Source of the DNA: Diabrotica undecimpunctata
Lineage: Eukaryota > Arthropoda > Insecta > Coleoptera > Chrysomelidae
NCBI RefSeq assembly: GCF_040954645.1
Contig: NC_092805.1
Coordinates: forward strand, 21,850,741 to 21,914,740
Length of the DNA stretch: 64,000 bases
Direction of reading: 5' to 3'
The notes under the pieces are model-generated. The model searched no databases. It saw only the letters and a program-made list of their open reading frames with translations, and was not told the origin of the DNA. The position numbers and the translations under genes were made by a program. Below are positions 46,548 to 58,902 of the stretch, in pieces; position 1 is the first letter of the stretch; each line of letters begins with the position of its first letter.

Positions 46548-47819
46548 GCAAAACTAACGAAGATTAAATTTCATATTTGGAAAATAACTTTTTCGTCTCA
46601 TAATCAATATATACAGCATTCCTGTACTGAAACTATAGGAACTCAGATACCATCAAAATGACAATATTGCTAATATGCGTCTATACCGATATTGCTATAT
46701 TTCGAAACTTACATGGTAATTTAATATACTTAAAAACGAGAACAGTATTATTTATTTACTAAGTACCGAGCTTATTTGCTGAAATAATCAATATGTTCCA
46801 TAACAAGTTGTTTGTTTGCAGGAGATGATTTGCATCTACAGCATTTTATATTTCTTTAGCTTGCAGTTTGCGTTTAAGTAATACTTGACATATTCTATAG
46901 ACGTTTGTTTTTATTGCTCTTCTCTAATTAAACTACCACTTTAACAGATCCATCAATTTATGACAAATTTAACTGTAACGAACCATTGTCCTTAAGGTAA
47001 TTTTTAACACGAGTTGCTTCATGAATTTTAATTGTCCTATTAATTTCTAGTTATTGTTATGATTTACAGACTGATATTCAGATAGACCCGTCACTGTTTC
47101 ATTGTTAAAACGGTACTTTCAAAAATTATGAAACACTTATTTCTACAATAAAAATACCATACATGGATATGACGACATATTAATAATGAACCATTGATAT
47201 TATCATTATATTTTAGTTTTACCGATTCTGGACATTATGGTACCATATGAAAACAGTAGAAACTATCACGTAGAAGATATATACACCATTTCTTTAAGTT
47301 TTTTTAAAGGTCTCTATAAAACCAAATATTTTTTAAACTTTGTTTTTTTAACAAGCTGAAATATTTTTTAAGTGAATACAATTATATGTATATTGTTAGA
47401 TGTTATAAAAACATAGATTTGTATGATGTATGTTTTTAGGTTATGTAAAATAAAACCAGTTGTTAAATATTTACGTTTGGCCTTTCTTATCTAAATTTAT
47501 TTTATCCTATTTTTTTAAATCGAGGACTTGACTACTTATTTGAGTCTGATAACCTCTTTTAACGTGTCTTATGTATCAAAAACTGAGAAGAAATACAACA
47601 AAGACAAGAATTGACAGATAAAAACTATCAATACAAATAGATAGAGATATAATAGATACTACAAAATAAATTTCCATAAATTACTAAAAGCAACAAAAAT
47701 AGAGAATGTACGTTTTAAGAAAAGAATGACATCTTTTGAGTGGGTTCCATATGAAACCATGCGCATCTCCCACTGTAAATTAAAAACCCTCAAAGATCAT
47801 CTGTGCCTTGTTGTCACAT
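46548..47819. other. Intergenic DNA, nothing recognised
   Basis: AT-rich with no coding resemblance. Confidence 0.45.
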
Positions 47820-48048
47820 TGTTCTGAAGCTATTTTCTTGTGGCATTTTAAATTAATTACTATTTAAATGGGAATAAGCCACAATTAAAGGTTAAAATAC
47901 GTTTATTGACGTTTCAATTTCCACTTCGGAAATCGTTCTATTTTTGTTAAAAGGTTTGTATTTTGAGAACGATTTCCGAAGTGGAAATTGAAACGTCAAT
48001 AAACGTATTTTAACCTTTAATTGTGGCTTATTCCCATTTAAATAGTAA
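47820..48048. mobile_element. Snapback element, copy 2, with 12-bp target duplication
   Basis: Same 5' arm as the copy at 662 (ttctgaagctattttcttgt), then an almost perfect inverted repeat of about 95 bp per arm with a short loop (ttttgttaaaaggtttgt region). Inner arms read acgtcaataaacgtatttta. Flanks ttgttgtcacat at 47808-47819 and 48049-48060 match exactly. No coding capacity. Confidence 0.82.
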
Positions 48049-48084
48049 TTGTTGTCACATATCGTAAAACAGTTAAATATTATT

Positions 48085-48180
48085 TTATAAGGGATTAAAC
48101 CACAATTCATTGTAATGAGAATTATATTTTAAATTTATTTTGACGTTTAGATTTCCAAAAAAAATTTAAATGAAGAAATG
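48085..48180. repeat. Half copy of a snapback-related repeat
   Basis: gggattaaaccacaattcat, followed by a ttattttgacgtttagattt stretch, resembles one arm of the neighbouring snapback element, without the partner arm. A similar half lies at about 18013-18075. Confidence 0.45.
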
Positions 48181-49310
48181 ATTAAATGTAACCTGTAAAT
48201 CTTTATAAATTGGCGCTGGGTGACACAAACAATTTGACAGTTGACTTACTGGGCCTTGATCTTGTGGACAAATAACCATATTTTGAGTGAAATTTTGAGA
48301 GGTGTTGTTGTACCCTTCGATTGAGAAGTGAAGAAAACTTATGAGATTTATAAGTTTAAATTTAAGCTTAAAATTCTCTGCAAGCCAGTTGTTAAAAATA
48401 GGGAAACTTCTCTTCTTTTTTAAAAATAGGGGAACTTTTTAAAATGCTAAATTGTATGTTTAGAGAAACGTAGGGATCGCATAATTTACTTCGAGTCCGA
48501 GTTGCGAGCTATTAAGATATTTATCTATGACCAGTGCCAATTCGCAATTTGAATTCTAAATATTTTAACAATGACGAAGGTGTGATTTTATAGATTTTTG
48601 GTGAAGCATTCCAAAAATTATACTGGGATGTGGAAACTTAAATTTAGTAGTTTAGTATATTAGAATAGTTCCATGTTCTAATAAATGATGTGAGTGTTTT
48701 TGTGTATATTCATATGTAATATCTTACGGTCTTTGACGAAAAATCTCACGAAAAATTGAGCCGCCATTTAATCGGAACTACGAGAAAATTCACTCAGTTG
48801 GTAATCCAAACGATTCTTAGTTAACATGCTTTCGAAAATTTCCGTTTGGCGACATAGTGTGCCCTGTCAAATCTTTAAGAGTGTATCAGAATTAGTGAGG
48901 TATTTTAGAAATCAAAATTTCCAACGATATTAAGTGACGATAGTATTGTTTATGTTGGATATATTAAAGTGTTTATTTTTTTGTTGTAAGTTCATTATGA
49001 GACTCATTTGCACATGCTATTTTTAAAAGCAAGTCCTCCGACACACCTAAACGGTACAAGGAGTTTTGAGAAACAAAAGGAGGGTAAGTAAGTTTATCTG
49101 AAGAGAGGAAGTACTAGTTATCTCAAAAGTGGGAGTAGTAGTTCATTGCCATGTTTTTTCCAATCTTGTTTTATTTTTATATCGATATGTAATGTGAACA
49201 ACGGTTTTTTTAAAAAGTAATTTCGACTTTCATCACACTAACAAGTATAGTAATTCTATTTTCATTCCTTAGTTCATTTATTTGTTTAAATTTGACTTCA
49301 TTGATTTGCC
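48181..49310. other. Intergenic DNA, nothing recognised
   Basis: No family resemblance on either strand. Confidence 0.4.
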
Positions 49311-49321
49311 TTTCTGCCTGC

Positions 49322-49663
49322 TCTTCTTCTTCTTCTAGTGCCGTCTCCACTAATGAAGGTTGGCTATATCCATTGCAAATTCGTCTCTATCTTCTGCCTT
49401 TCTTAAGAGCGTCTGTGTGTTTAACCCGGTCCAGTCGCGAATGTTTTTAATCCAGGATATTTGTCGTCTACCAGGACCCCTTTTTCCTTCGATTTTACCC
49501 TTCATAATCAGCTGCAACAACTTTCGCCTTTTAATGGTGGTCAAAAGTTCTGTCTCTTCCCATTCTGTGCAACACCATTTCGTTCGTAATATGATCGGTC
49601 TATTTGCGGCTATATTCAGCTCGTACTTTCGGTAAACTCAACCCATTATTTATATTTTCACCT
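49322..49663 (-). mobile_element. RTE-like LINE, 3'-end copy
   Basis: Minus strand: HITNEMVLHRMGRDRT then TIKRRKLLQLIMKGKIEGKR and GPGRRQISWIKNIRDWTGLN, the same C-terminal block as LINEs B and G, with a (TTC)n tail on plus. Flanks tttctgcctgc (49311-49321) and tttctgcttgc (49664-49674) differ at one base, so an older insertion. Confidence 0.78.
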
Positions 49664-51756
49664 TTTCTGCTTGCAAAGTTGAAATTTATTGTGTTCGTTA
49701 CAGTATTATCCATATTTTACTCTATTTAATAAAAGTCCAAGATAGTGTGCTTGAGTGATATTAATTTTCTGTTCTTCTAGAGAAAGGTCCAAAGACTAGT
49801 CCTCTTTTTATTTCATCACGATGCGTGTTTCTAACCATTTATCTCGTCGAATATTTCTTTTCATACTTACTAGACACTTTTTTTATTATTTATTATTTGT
49901 TTTTAGCCTCGAAAATATCCATAATGGAGGTTTATTTTTAATAATATTAATAAATTGTTTCAATTTATTTAATGATGCAGCTGTACAGATTATTTACTAG
50001 ATTATGGACTTCAAATAGCTCATTTGACGTCATCAACGTTTCCTCATTCGATCTGAAAGATCTTGTGTTGGTACCCTACATCTATGATCAGATGCTCCAT
50101 TTTGTCCATTTTACAGAGACGATACTTGAATGGGCAGTATCCAGTGAGAACATCTTCTGAAGCTTGAGAATAATATGGTGTACGTTCAACCGTAGGTTGA
50201 ATAAAACAAAAAGCACATCAGTGTGAGCGGTATAATTACAGAAAAGAACAATAAAATAAAAATACTTTAAGCAAAGTTACAGTAAAGACAAATCCATAAC
50301 TTTGAGTAACCATGAATGAATACAGTCATACCATCCCACATGACCTCTTAAGTGGCAGCGCTCCCAAATATTAATTGTGTTATAAGATTACGAAATATGT
50401 CATAAATCTTTGAAAATATCAGCAAAAATTTTCGAATTTAAATACATTGCTTAACATTAGTATAGTTCGAATTATTTATATGTATTTTATACTGTGTGTA
50501 CATATTGTAAATAACAAAAATATGAAATGTGATCCACAGAACAAATTTATATTTTATGTACTTATCTAGGTATACAGAAAGCCTTCTTTAACAAACTTAT
50601 AGTTAATAATATATTTTATTATGTCAGTTGACGAAAATACAATGCTGTATTAATCTTTCATCGTAAAAAAATGTAAAATTGTCTAAGGCATGAGACAATT
50701 ATGCTGAAGTGTGTGAAATGACGCATTTTCACACCGGACTTTTTCGACCAGCGAACCGATCGGAAACAATCGTTTTGCTGGTATTCATTCCGTGGCATTG
50801 AGGCAGACTTGCGCACACGACTGTATTCTTGCCACGATCTACTTACCAAATGCGGTCAAAATGAGCTCTTTTAAAATCAGAGCAACAGAACTTTAGAAAT
50901 CTCAGTGAAATTGCCGTTTGCTGTACATGCGAAAGAGAAGAAGACAACAATGAAATCTAAATCACAAATTATTATGTTCAATAAATAACATTTACACTTA
51001 CACCATAAGGTTTAGTTTTATTCTAAACTATAAATTGTAAATTTGTAAATTTTGTTATATTGTCAACATGAATTTTGACAATTTATTTGCATCAAAATAG
51101 CATGAAAAATAGAACACGTTCTAATTTTTCGACTATCGGAGATATTGCATGGACTGCAATATCTCCTGCCGTGGGCCTGTGCAGTTGCATAACATGAAAA
51201 TTGCATAATGTAAAGTGGACTTATAATATATATATACAAGCATGATATTCAAAGTAAAAATATTTCAAAAAAATCAAGTTAAATATATTGAGATGGGCAG
51301 AACGCTTAGTTAAAAAGTGTTAAACTAAAACTACTATGCAATATTTAAGAAATAGACTCAAGTTTATCATGATAATGCATGCACAATCGATGCCCTCAAT
51401 TTGTAAACCCAAGTAGATACAAAACGTCATGAAATATCGAAGTTTCTTGATGGATCTAACGCTAAAGAGATCTTAAAAATATAATGAGGCAATGAAAATG
51501 TTTTTGTAGATATAACTGTGTCTTTTCTATATTTATTCGACATGAATTGATTAATCGGAACAATCTTCAAATGTCGTGAACTGCTACATACGCCATACCA
51601 TAAACAATTGTGCCATAAACTTATTCTTTTATAGTTTGTTTTAGAAGGTTGTCTGTAATTTTTAAGATGTTTGTTCGCAGAACCGATCCGCGTTTCTTGT
51701 TTAAATTGCATACATTTAGGCTAATTTTTATGCTAGTCTCCTCCGGACTAATGATT
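49664..51756. other. Intergenic DNA, nothing firmly recognised
   Basis: No gene supported. A minus-strand stretch near 50150-50050 (EDVLTGYCPFKYRLCKM) weakly resembles a LINE C-terminal end, but I do not call it. Confidence 0.35.
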
Positions 51757-52080
51757 TAGTCTGGGTCTTCCTCTTCTTCTCTGACCAATGGGTCTATCAA
51801 GGAGCGTTTTTCTATCTGGGCCATTTTGTTCCATCCGCATTACATGCCCTATCCACCTCAGACGTAATATCTTAATATGTTTTACGATATCAGGTTCCTG
51901 GTATATTCTATAAAGTTCGAAGTTGTATCGTCTTCTCCACACTCCATTGACATTCGCTGCTCCATAGATTCGCCTTAGTCCTTTCCATTCGAAACATCCT
52001 AACATGTGTTCATTATTTTTTGTTAAAGCCCAGGTCTCTGAACCACATGTTAGGTCTGGGCGTATTATTGTTTTGTACCC
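51757..52080 (-). mobile_element. LINE E, 3' fragment of the LINE A family
   Basis: The minus strand reads [60 protein letters not shown], ending in [10 protein letters not shown]. The nucleotide sequence (ctgaccaatgggtctatcaa, then ggagcgtttttct) matches LINE A at about 14940 almost base for base, so they belong to one subfamily. The extreme 3' end is missing and no duplication was found. Confidence 0.82.
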
Positions 52081-52689
52081 GTTCAAAAATTGATCATGAA
52101 CTGATCCCACTTAACCTTGAACAAGATCACTAACTAATAGATCTCAGCACATACCTCTGTAAATGGTATACGCTCATGATGCAAAGAATAAGTTATTCTT
52201 TGTATCATCGTATATGCGATGCCGAAGTTGACAGAAGTTTTGCGACGCGAATGAAAAACACTAAAATGCGCATGACCGACTTATCAAAGATCCGTTCAGC
52301 GAACAAACCTAAAACGGCAGAAACTAACACTAAAAGTGTTACTAGTACTGTAGTTGCCAATAAAATAATCATTTTAATTGTTTGTTTTTAACGTGAATAG
52401 TGGTGTTTACATCCCACTCTAAAAGGGTGGTAAAAATCCAAGCTAGAGTCCATGAACCGACTCTGACATCGAATCATCTTATGAAACTAATAAATTTCTA
52501 TTTTTGACTGTTAGTTTTTTTCATTTACCACCTATCCAACAATCACTCAGTAATATTTGGTCCAAATTTTTTATTTTTACCTTCATAAATATTTATATAA
52601 GCATCGACAGTTAAGAGCCAGGATTCTTCATTGGCTTGAAGGCGTCTGAGCGGCAAATCTAATTAAAGTTCCTAAGTGATCTAAGAAAA

Positions 52690-52935
52690 TAAAGCATTTA
52701 TATTATTACAGGAACCAATTCAAAGAAACTATCAAACAAATAGAAAAATAACAAAGCGTCTGGCACAGGTGAAATAACTGCAGAAGATAAAGAATGGTGG
52801 ACATGTGCTATGGAAGCGTATCCATAAACTAATCTGCCGCATATGGACACTAAAAGTCAGCCCAGAGGAATGGAAAGTAGGAATCATACACTAAAGGACT
52901 AAACTACATTACGATTATTATTCCTTTCTGTTTGC
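52690..52935 (+). mobile_element. LINE fragment (RT N-terminal block)
   Basis: NKASGTGEITAED and, in another frame, LICRIWTLKVSPEEWKVGII, the pre-RT block (N-K-A-x-G-x-D-x-I...W...P-x-x-W-K). Short and frame-broken. Confidence 0.6.
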
Positions 52936-53229
52936 CTGTTTATAACATCAGGGTTATAATACACATTAACTCGTTACTAGGCCAAGTATGTTGATAAAAC
53001 TGCTGAATCTACAAGGTTAAGTTAAAGTGTAGCGGAAGTGTTTTGAAAAGACACGCTTGCTATACAATAGGTCTGCCCTAGTTTTCTAGTGAAAAACAAT
53101 TATTTATTGCAGTAGAATATTTTTGATATTTCTAATATATTTGGATTACTGTATTTATCTCAGTATTTTTGAGATACGTCTTTTATACTACTTTAACACT
53201 ACACCACAAAGGTTTGTAGCGCTATTAGA

Positions 53230-53925
53230 AGAAGAAGAACGGTAAAAAATCTGAGAACAAACAGAAAACGAACGAGTAGAATAGATTTAATAGAAGAAAG
53301 ATCTTGGATGAAACATTACTCACAACTGACCGAAACAAAACCACAATTCACGAACACCATCACAACAATATATGAAGTGGAATACGATGAAATAATAGTA
53401 CAGGAAGTCGAAGATGCAATAAGGAAAACAAGGTACACCGAACAAATTATTAAAACAGAGCCCACGATTACTACGGGAATTACTGGCGTACCTATGTTTT
53501 CACTTTATTCTATAAAGGACATGAGCGGAGTGGACAAAAGCATATATTAACATCTACAAAAAAGGAGTTGTTGAAACGTTGTTCAAACTACAGAGGGCTA
53601 AGTGTAATAAATTCACTCTCAAAATTCTATGGAAAAATAATGAAAAAGGAATGACAGATGTAAAAGAAAAAAATGGCTTTCGTGCAGGCAGAACCTGTAT
53701 AGACATTATATTTTCTCTAAAGCAGGTTATGGAGCATTGAGAAAAGATTAGTTCACAACCTTTCAACTCGTGTAATCTTTATACATCTGACAAAGATATT
53801 CGATAATGTACCACTTTCAATGCTCCGGGTATCAATGGAAAAATAAGAAATAAACAAAAAAATATATAAAAGCAGTACAATTTTACAAAAACAGGATGTG
53901 GCACTCCGGGAGTGCCACACGCACG
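53230..53925 (+). mobile_element. LINE I, N-terminal RT part
   Basis: Plus strand: EERSWMKHYSQLTETKPQFT, VEYDEIIVQEVEDAIRKT, and KEKNGFRAGRTCIDIIFSLK at about 53665-53725, the RT N-terminal blocks in separate frames. A satellite tract interrupts it at about 53930 and the RT resumes at 54500. Confidence 0.65.
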
Positions 53926-53934
53926 GAGCGATGG

Positions 53935-54345
53935 TTTTTAATTTAATTGATTCGATTTGATTGCAATCGATTTAATTTAATTCGATTAGATTCCAATAGA
54001 TTCGTTTTTATTTGATACCAATTTTATTCGATTTCAGTTGATGATTAGATCCCAATTGATTCGATTCGAGTAAATTCCAATCTATTCTATTTGATTTTAT
54101 CCCAAATCGATTTGCTCTAATTCGATACCAGTCGATTTTATTCGATTTCAATCGATTCTATTCCAATCTATTTGATTCGATTAAATTCCAATCGATTCTA
54201 TTCCATTTGATCCCAATCGATTCGATCTCAATTCTATTCCATTAGATTTGATTCGATTATATTTCTTTCGATTGGCTACCATTCGATTTTATTCGATTCC
54301 AGTAGATTGATTCGATTCGATTATTTTATTTCAGTTTATTTTATT
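53935..54345. repeat. ATTCGATT-type degenerate satellite
   Basis: About 0.4 kb of diverged short units such as attcgatt, ccaatcgatt and ttattcgatt, inside a LINE. Left border carries a perfect hairpin, gtggcactcc then ggagtgccac (53898-53918, one-base loop). Confidence 0.88.
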
Positions 54346-54499
54346 TTATTAAGAAATACGCATGGGACAGCGTTCACTACTCCACGTAGTGACATGATCT
54401 CAAGGTTCATTGCGTTTCTTTTTTCACACCTCTACTCGATCCATTTCACCCATCAATACATTCTGTGCTTCTCCAGCGATAAGAAAGCTATCACGGAAA

Positions 54500-55018
54500 A
54501 ATATCACGGATAACATTAAAACTGTAAACAAATTAACTATAAACATTTCTATTAGTAAGGGTTTAAAGCAAGGCTGCTACCTACACTCTTCAACATATCC
54601 GAACGAGGCACTCTCAGTGTGTACAAGAAAGTGCTGCAATATATCCCAATCGAAGATGAGAGATTGTACATGATACATTTCGCTGACGAAATTCAAGCAA
54701 TTCTAGCTGAAGATGAGAGTGATATAGACTACATACTAAAAAACTGAAAAAGGAATACACCAAGTGGGGCCTTACAATTGATATACAAAAACCGAGGACT
54801 TAGTTGCAAGAGAGAAACCAGAAAACCTCTACAAATTGAAATGAGAACTATAAAATCAACTGAAACCTTCAAATACTTGGGAGTTCAAATAATATCAAAA
54901 GCAAGAAGTAACGATGAAGAAATACATTCTACTCGTAGGATTGGCTAAGACAGAATAGTCACTAGATACTTACATGGATTATTGTGAAGTAATAAAATAA
55001 CAAAAGAAAATTAAAAAT
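54500..55018 (+). mobile_element. LINE I, RT middle part
   Basis: NKLTINISISKGLKQGCYLH (motif B), then MIHFADEIQAILAEDESDID (motif C as FADE), and IKSTETFKYLGVQIISKARS. Cut by a foldback element at 55036. Confidence 0.68.
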
Positions 55019-55035
55019 AATTTATAAAACATGCT

Positions 55036-55830
55036 CTAGTGGTCAGAGACCACTGAACCTCTAAAAAACCGCGGAAAAAGCGGAATTTTGCTGAACATGT
55101 TAATTTTGGGATTCCAAAAATTTACCACTACTACCCCCCAGTTTACCCCTAAAAGCACCACTTGTAGAGGGAAAAAATCGATATAACAAGAATCTGTATG
55201 CCGTAGAAAAAAATGTAGCTGAGATAATTCTGAACAAAAATCTGTATTAGTACTTTTATATAGAAGGAACCGTTCTCTCAGAAACATTTGAAGCGACCGG
55301 AGATTTTGAATGTCAGTTAGGCGAGCGAAATCAATTTTAAATAAAATTTATATCAACTCGATGGTAAAAATTCGAAATCTTTCGATCAGAGTGTCCTATC
55401 GACGAAAATCAAAATACGTTCTATAAGTAAAGAGAGCAGCTTTCGTATCCAATTTTTTATTTTGTAGCAAATGAAGACAGTTCTTATAAAGTCTAGTTTA
55501 AAATTAATTTCGCGCGCGTAACTGACATTAAACATCACCGGTCGCTTTAAGCATTGTTTCTGAGAGAACGGTTCATTTTACATAAAAACTGCTAATAAAC
55601 ATTTTTGTCCAAAATTATCTCAGCTATATTTTTTATTTTAAACATTTTTTTAGGGTGTGCAGATTTTTCTTAAATCGATTTTTTCCGTTTTCCCCCTATG
55701 AGGTGACGTTTTAGGGAGAAGCCCTAAGGAAGGTAGGAGTGATAAACTTTTTTGCATATATTTTTTAGGATCCCACAATTGTCATTTTCAGAAAAATTCA
55801 GCTTGTTCGTATGATTCCTCTGACAACTGG
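55036..55830. mobile_element. Large foldback element with about 300-bp inverted repeats
   Basis: The outer ends ctagtggtcagag and, in reverse complement, ccagttgtcagag match at 11 of 13. Within the arms, gaaccgttctctcagaaaca (55268) pairs with the block at about 55556-55576, and gctgagataattctgaacaa (55218) with the block at about 55605-55625. The arms are diverged and the loop is about 190 bp. No open frame. A hairpin gtggtcagagaccac sits at the left tip. No clear target duplication. Confidence 0.75.
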
Positions 55831-55834
55831 ACTA

Positions 55835-56130
55835 ACAATAATAGAAATTGTTCAGTTGTACGACGCCAAACTCTGGGATATAAATAAAAAAATAAGGCCA
55901 TGGAAATGAACTATTGGAGACGATGTTGCCAGGGCTCACTACACTTGATAGAATGAGGAACAAAGATATTCGGAGAGAAATGGAAATTGATCTAGACATA
56001 ATTGAAAAGATAAGCTGGTATGGACACCTGTCGAGAATGCCTGAAAATAGATGGCCAAAAATAATAGAAAAACGGACTCCGCACACTAGAACATGAGGTA
56101 GACCAACACGGTCCTGGAGAAATGTCAAAG
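55835..56130 (+). mobile_element. LINE I, C-terminal part
   Basis: An A-L-E-M-N-Y-W-R-R-C-like stretch, then DRMRNKDIRREMEIDLDIIE and ISWYGHLSRMPENRWPKIIE, the end of the same LINE family, after the foldback element. Confidence 0.65.
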
Positions 56131-57092
56131 ATACAATTACAGCGAGATATGTATTTAAAAAATTAAGATTCAAAAGTTAAACAACATTATTATGTTTGCA
56201 CACTTTCACTTTTAACTGTATTTTCTTAACCTGGAATAATTTTTATATGAAGTTCCTTGTAGCCAAATATGCACTTTATTTTGAATAAATTATATTAGTT
56301 ATTCTTCCCAAAATCAATTTATGTATGATAATTTTAAATTGATTAGTGGTTTTTTGTACTTCAAATTATCTGTGAGCAATGCGCCATAGACTTTCTTGTA
56401 ATAAGTGGTTCTTTAACATTGTACATGCATTTTACGCTCCCAAAATGCTTATCAATACAACCGAACCATCTAAAATTATAGAATTGGTCATTTCAAATAT
56501 ATAAATCTATAATTGTAACTTATAATTCACAGAAGAGTCGTAACAAGATGAATAGGGAGTAAGAAATTATCTTAGTTACATAACATAAGGCAGTAAAGTA
56601 TGATATTGTTGACATGATACTAGTCAAAATGTCTGAAGATAAAACACATTTCAAAATATGCATACTCAAAAATAAGACATAAATACCTCGAATTGTTGGT
56701 GTATTTGGCAGTGGGTTTCCTATATAACATGCTACCCATCAGAATAGAACAACAAATAAAAAAAAAAGAATAAAAGCTTGATTGGATACTTGATCCAGAT
56801 TGATCCAATGTCATAAAATCTTTTAACAGGGGCTACTAAAATGGATCAGTTTAAGAGATCCTCTGATTTTTAAGGTTTACAAGTAAAGAACAACCATAAT
56901 ATTACAACAAATTTGTAGGATATACACCAACATTTGGCGACATTTGACAACCTATTTAATTTGATCATGCACAAAATTATAGACATGATATTACTACACT
57001 CAGTGAATAGAATTAGCTATTCCAATAGGCCTTGAGGGATTAGTAATAAAATAAACACATAAAAACCATTTTTTAATTTAAATATAAAAACT
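56131..57092. other. Intergenic DNA, nothing recognised
   Basis: AT-rich, between the LINE I end and the zinc-finger gene 3' end. Confidence 0.4.
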
Positions 57093-57098
57093 TTTATT
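57093..57098 (-). promoter_or_regulatory. Candidate polyadenylation signal of the zinc-finger gene
   Basis: AATAAA on the minus strand (tttatt on plus), about 590 bases past the stop. A weaker ATTAAA lies nearer, at about 57356. Only the hexamer is seen; the true 3' end is not shown. Confidence 0.35.
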
Positions 57099-57684
57099 CA
57101 AAAATGAAATACTATGATATATAAATATTGTATATATTGCGTAAAGAACAAAATCACTGTTTAAAATAATACTTGCTTTAGTCTGAAAAATAGAGTCTAT
57201 TTTTACATAATATAATAATCACAGTGACACACTATTTAAACTGGTTTACCTACAGGATGTCATAAAGGTGTCTTAAGATGTTAAGAATTCTAAAACATTT
57301 TTAAATTAAAAGAATAATAGGACACTTAGTAACTTTGAAGATTCACAACAATTTAATGTATATATTAAAAGAAAGTGATGCAGATCCCATAGATCAATTC
57401 AAAAAGTCATTTTAAAAGTATTCAATAGCAAGAGAATAAAAAAATTGGGATATTATGTATAGAAATAATTTTTTCACTTGAAATAGTTGTTGCAGTCTTG
57501 TTTCTACAATTATATTCTATATGTATACTCAAATTATTCTACTTTAAAACAAAATACAAAACTATTTCTATTTCCCTGTATGATTATTGAAAACTATTAT
57601 TTTTCTTTAACATAAGTATTTCCCAGGCTACCTAGACTATAAGTTTGTAAAAAAATTAAGAGAATAAAGTCTCAGGCCCTATAA

Positions 57685-58902
57685 TTATCCTACCTCAGCA
57701 GTTGTACTATCAATATTATGTTTCTTTTTTAAATGCATCTTCATATAATAGTTCTCTATGAATCTTTTATCACAATGGAGACATTTAAAAGGTTTTATTC
57801 CAGTGTGAGTACAAAGGTGTTTCTGTAGTTTATTGTTAAAAGCAAAAGTTTTTGAGCACAGAGGACAGGCGAACTTCTTTTCTGGTTTTGGAATGTTAAT
57901 TGATCCTATATTATGAATAATTTTCAAGTGTTTCTTCAAACCATAATGGTTTTTATACTCTTTGTCTTGACATAGGTTGCATTTGAACTGCCTTTCATTA
58001 TTGTGTGACCTGAAATGTTTGGACAACTCAGATTTATCAAAAAACTTCTTATCACATATGTGACAATCAACCTCTTTGATACCTTCATGTCTCTTCATAT
58101 GAGTAACCAAGCTCGAATTTATGGGAAATCTCTTTTCACAGTATTTACAAATATATTTCCAGTCTTTTGGTTCAACATGCATACATATTTTATGAGTTCT
58201 TAAAATACTTGTAGTGTTAAAACTTTTATCACACAAATTACACTTGTACTCTCTTTTATTCAAATGTATTTTGCTATGATGGTATAAATCACCAGAGCAT
58301 ACAAAACATTTTCCACAATAAGAACACACAAATGGTTTCTCATTGTTGTGATTTCTTTTATGAACAAGGAGGCTATGTGAGTTAGTGAACTTTGCATCAC
58401 AAAGATCACACTTGTATGGTTTCTCAAAAGTATGCTTGGCACGAATATGAGCAGTATAATGCTGCCTTCTATTGAAATTCTTGCCACAATATTCACAGGT
58501 CAACGGGACTTTAAGTTTGTTATATTTTTTCTTTAATACTGGTTTCGGTTTTTCTTCTTCTTCTTCTTCTTCACTAGAATAGTTATTTCCTTCTGTTTTC
58601 TCCTCATTTATAACACATTCACTAACTTTGTCATTATCTATTTCTATTGTATTATCTTGGGAATCGAAATGTTGCTCACTTTCTTCAACTTTTTGCTCAT
58701 TGTGAATTATAATTATATGCGTCAATAGGGACGATTTCTGTAAAAACTTTTTATTGCACTGATCACAGGGATAAGCCTTTTGTTGTTCTGATTTTATAGA
58801 TTTTCTCAGTTCTTTGCTTTTAAAACAGGTCTGAATAAAGTTGTATGCCAAATTCAGTTGTGCAATGCAGTTTATGCATATTTTATATTCTCTTTTCCAT
58901 TC
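57685..58902 (-). CDS. ZAD zinc-finger gene, coding exon 2 (ten C2H2 fingers)
   Basis: Starts after a ttttacag acceptor at 58903 and runs open to a TAG stop at 57685. Encodes the rest of the ZAD domain and ten C-x2-C...H-x3-5-H fingers. Finger 8 has an insertion (CQDKEYKNHYGL) in place of the usual Phe spacing. Confidence 0.92.
   Translation of the reverse strand, partial: EWKREYKICINCIAQLNLAYNFIQTCFKSKELRKSIKSEQQKAYPCDQCNKKFLQKSSLLTHIIIIHNEQKVEESEQHFDSQDNTIEIDNDKVSECVINEEKTEGNNYSSEEEEEEEKPKPVLKKKYNKLKVPLTCEYCGKNFNRRQHYTAHIRAKHTFEKPYKCDLCDAKFTNSHSLLVHKRNHNNEKPFVCSYCGKCFVCSGDLYHHSKIHLNKREYKCNLCDKSFNTTSILRTHKICMHVEPKDWKYICKYCEKRFPINSSLVTHMKRHEGIKEVDCHICDKKFFDKSELSKHFRSHNNERQFKCNLCQDKEYKNHYGLKKHLKIIHNIGSINIPKPEKKFACPLCSKTFAFNNKLQKHLCTHTGIKPFKCLHCDKRFIENYYMKMHLKKKHNIDSTTAEVG

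Noticed and set aside
49972..50160. Minus-strand EDVLTGYCPFKYRLCKM stretch
   Set aside because: Resembles the L-T-G-H-C end of LINE polyproteins, but there is no zinc-knuckle cysteine set and no adjacent RT.
58260..58496. Extra minus-strand frame and plus-strand frame over the zinc-finger exon
   Set aside because: Out-of-frame shadows of the C2H2 exon.
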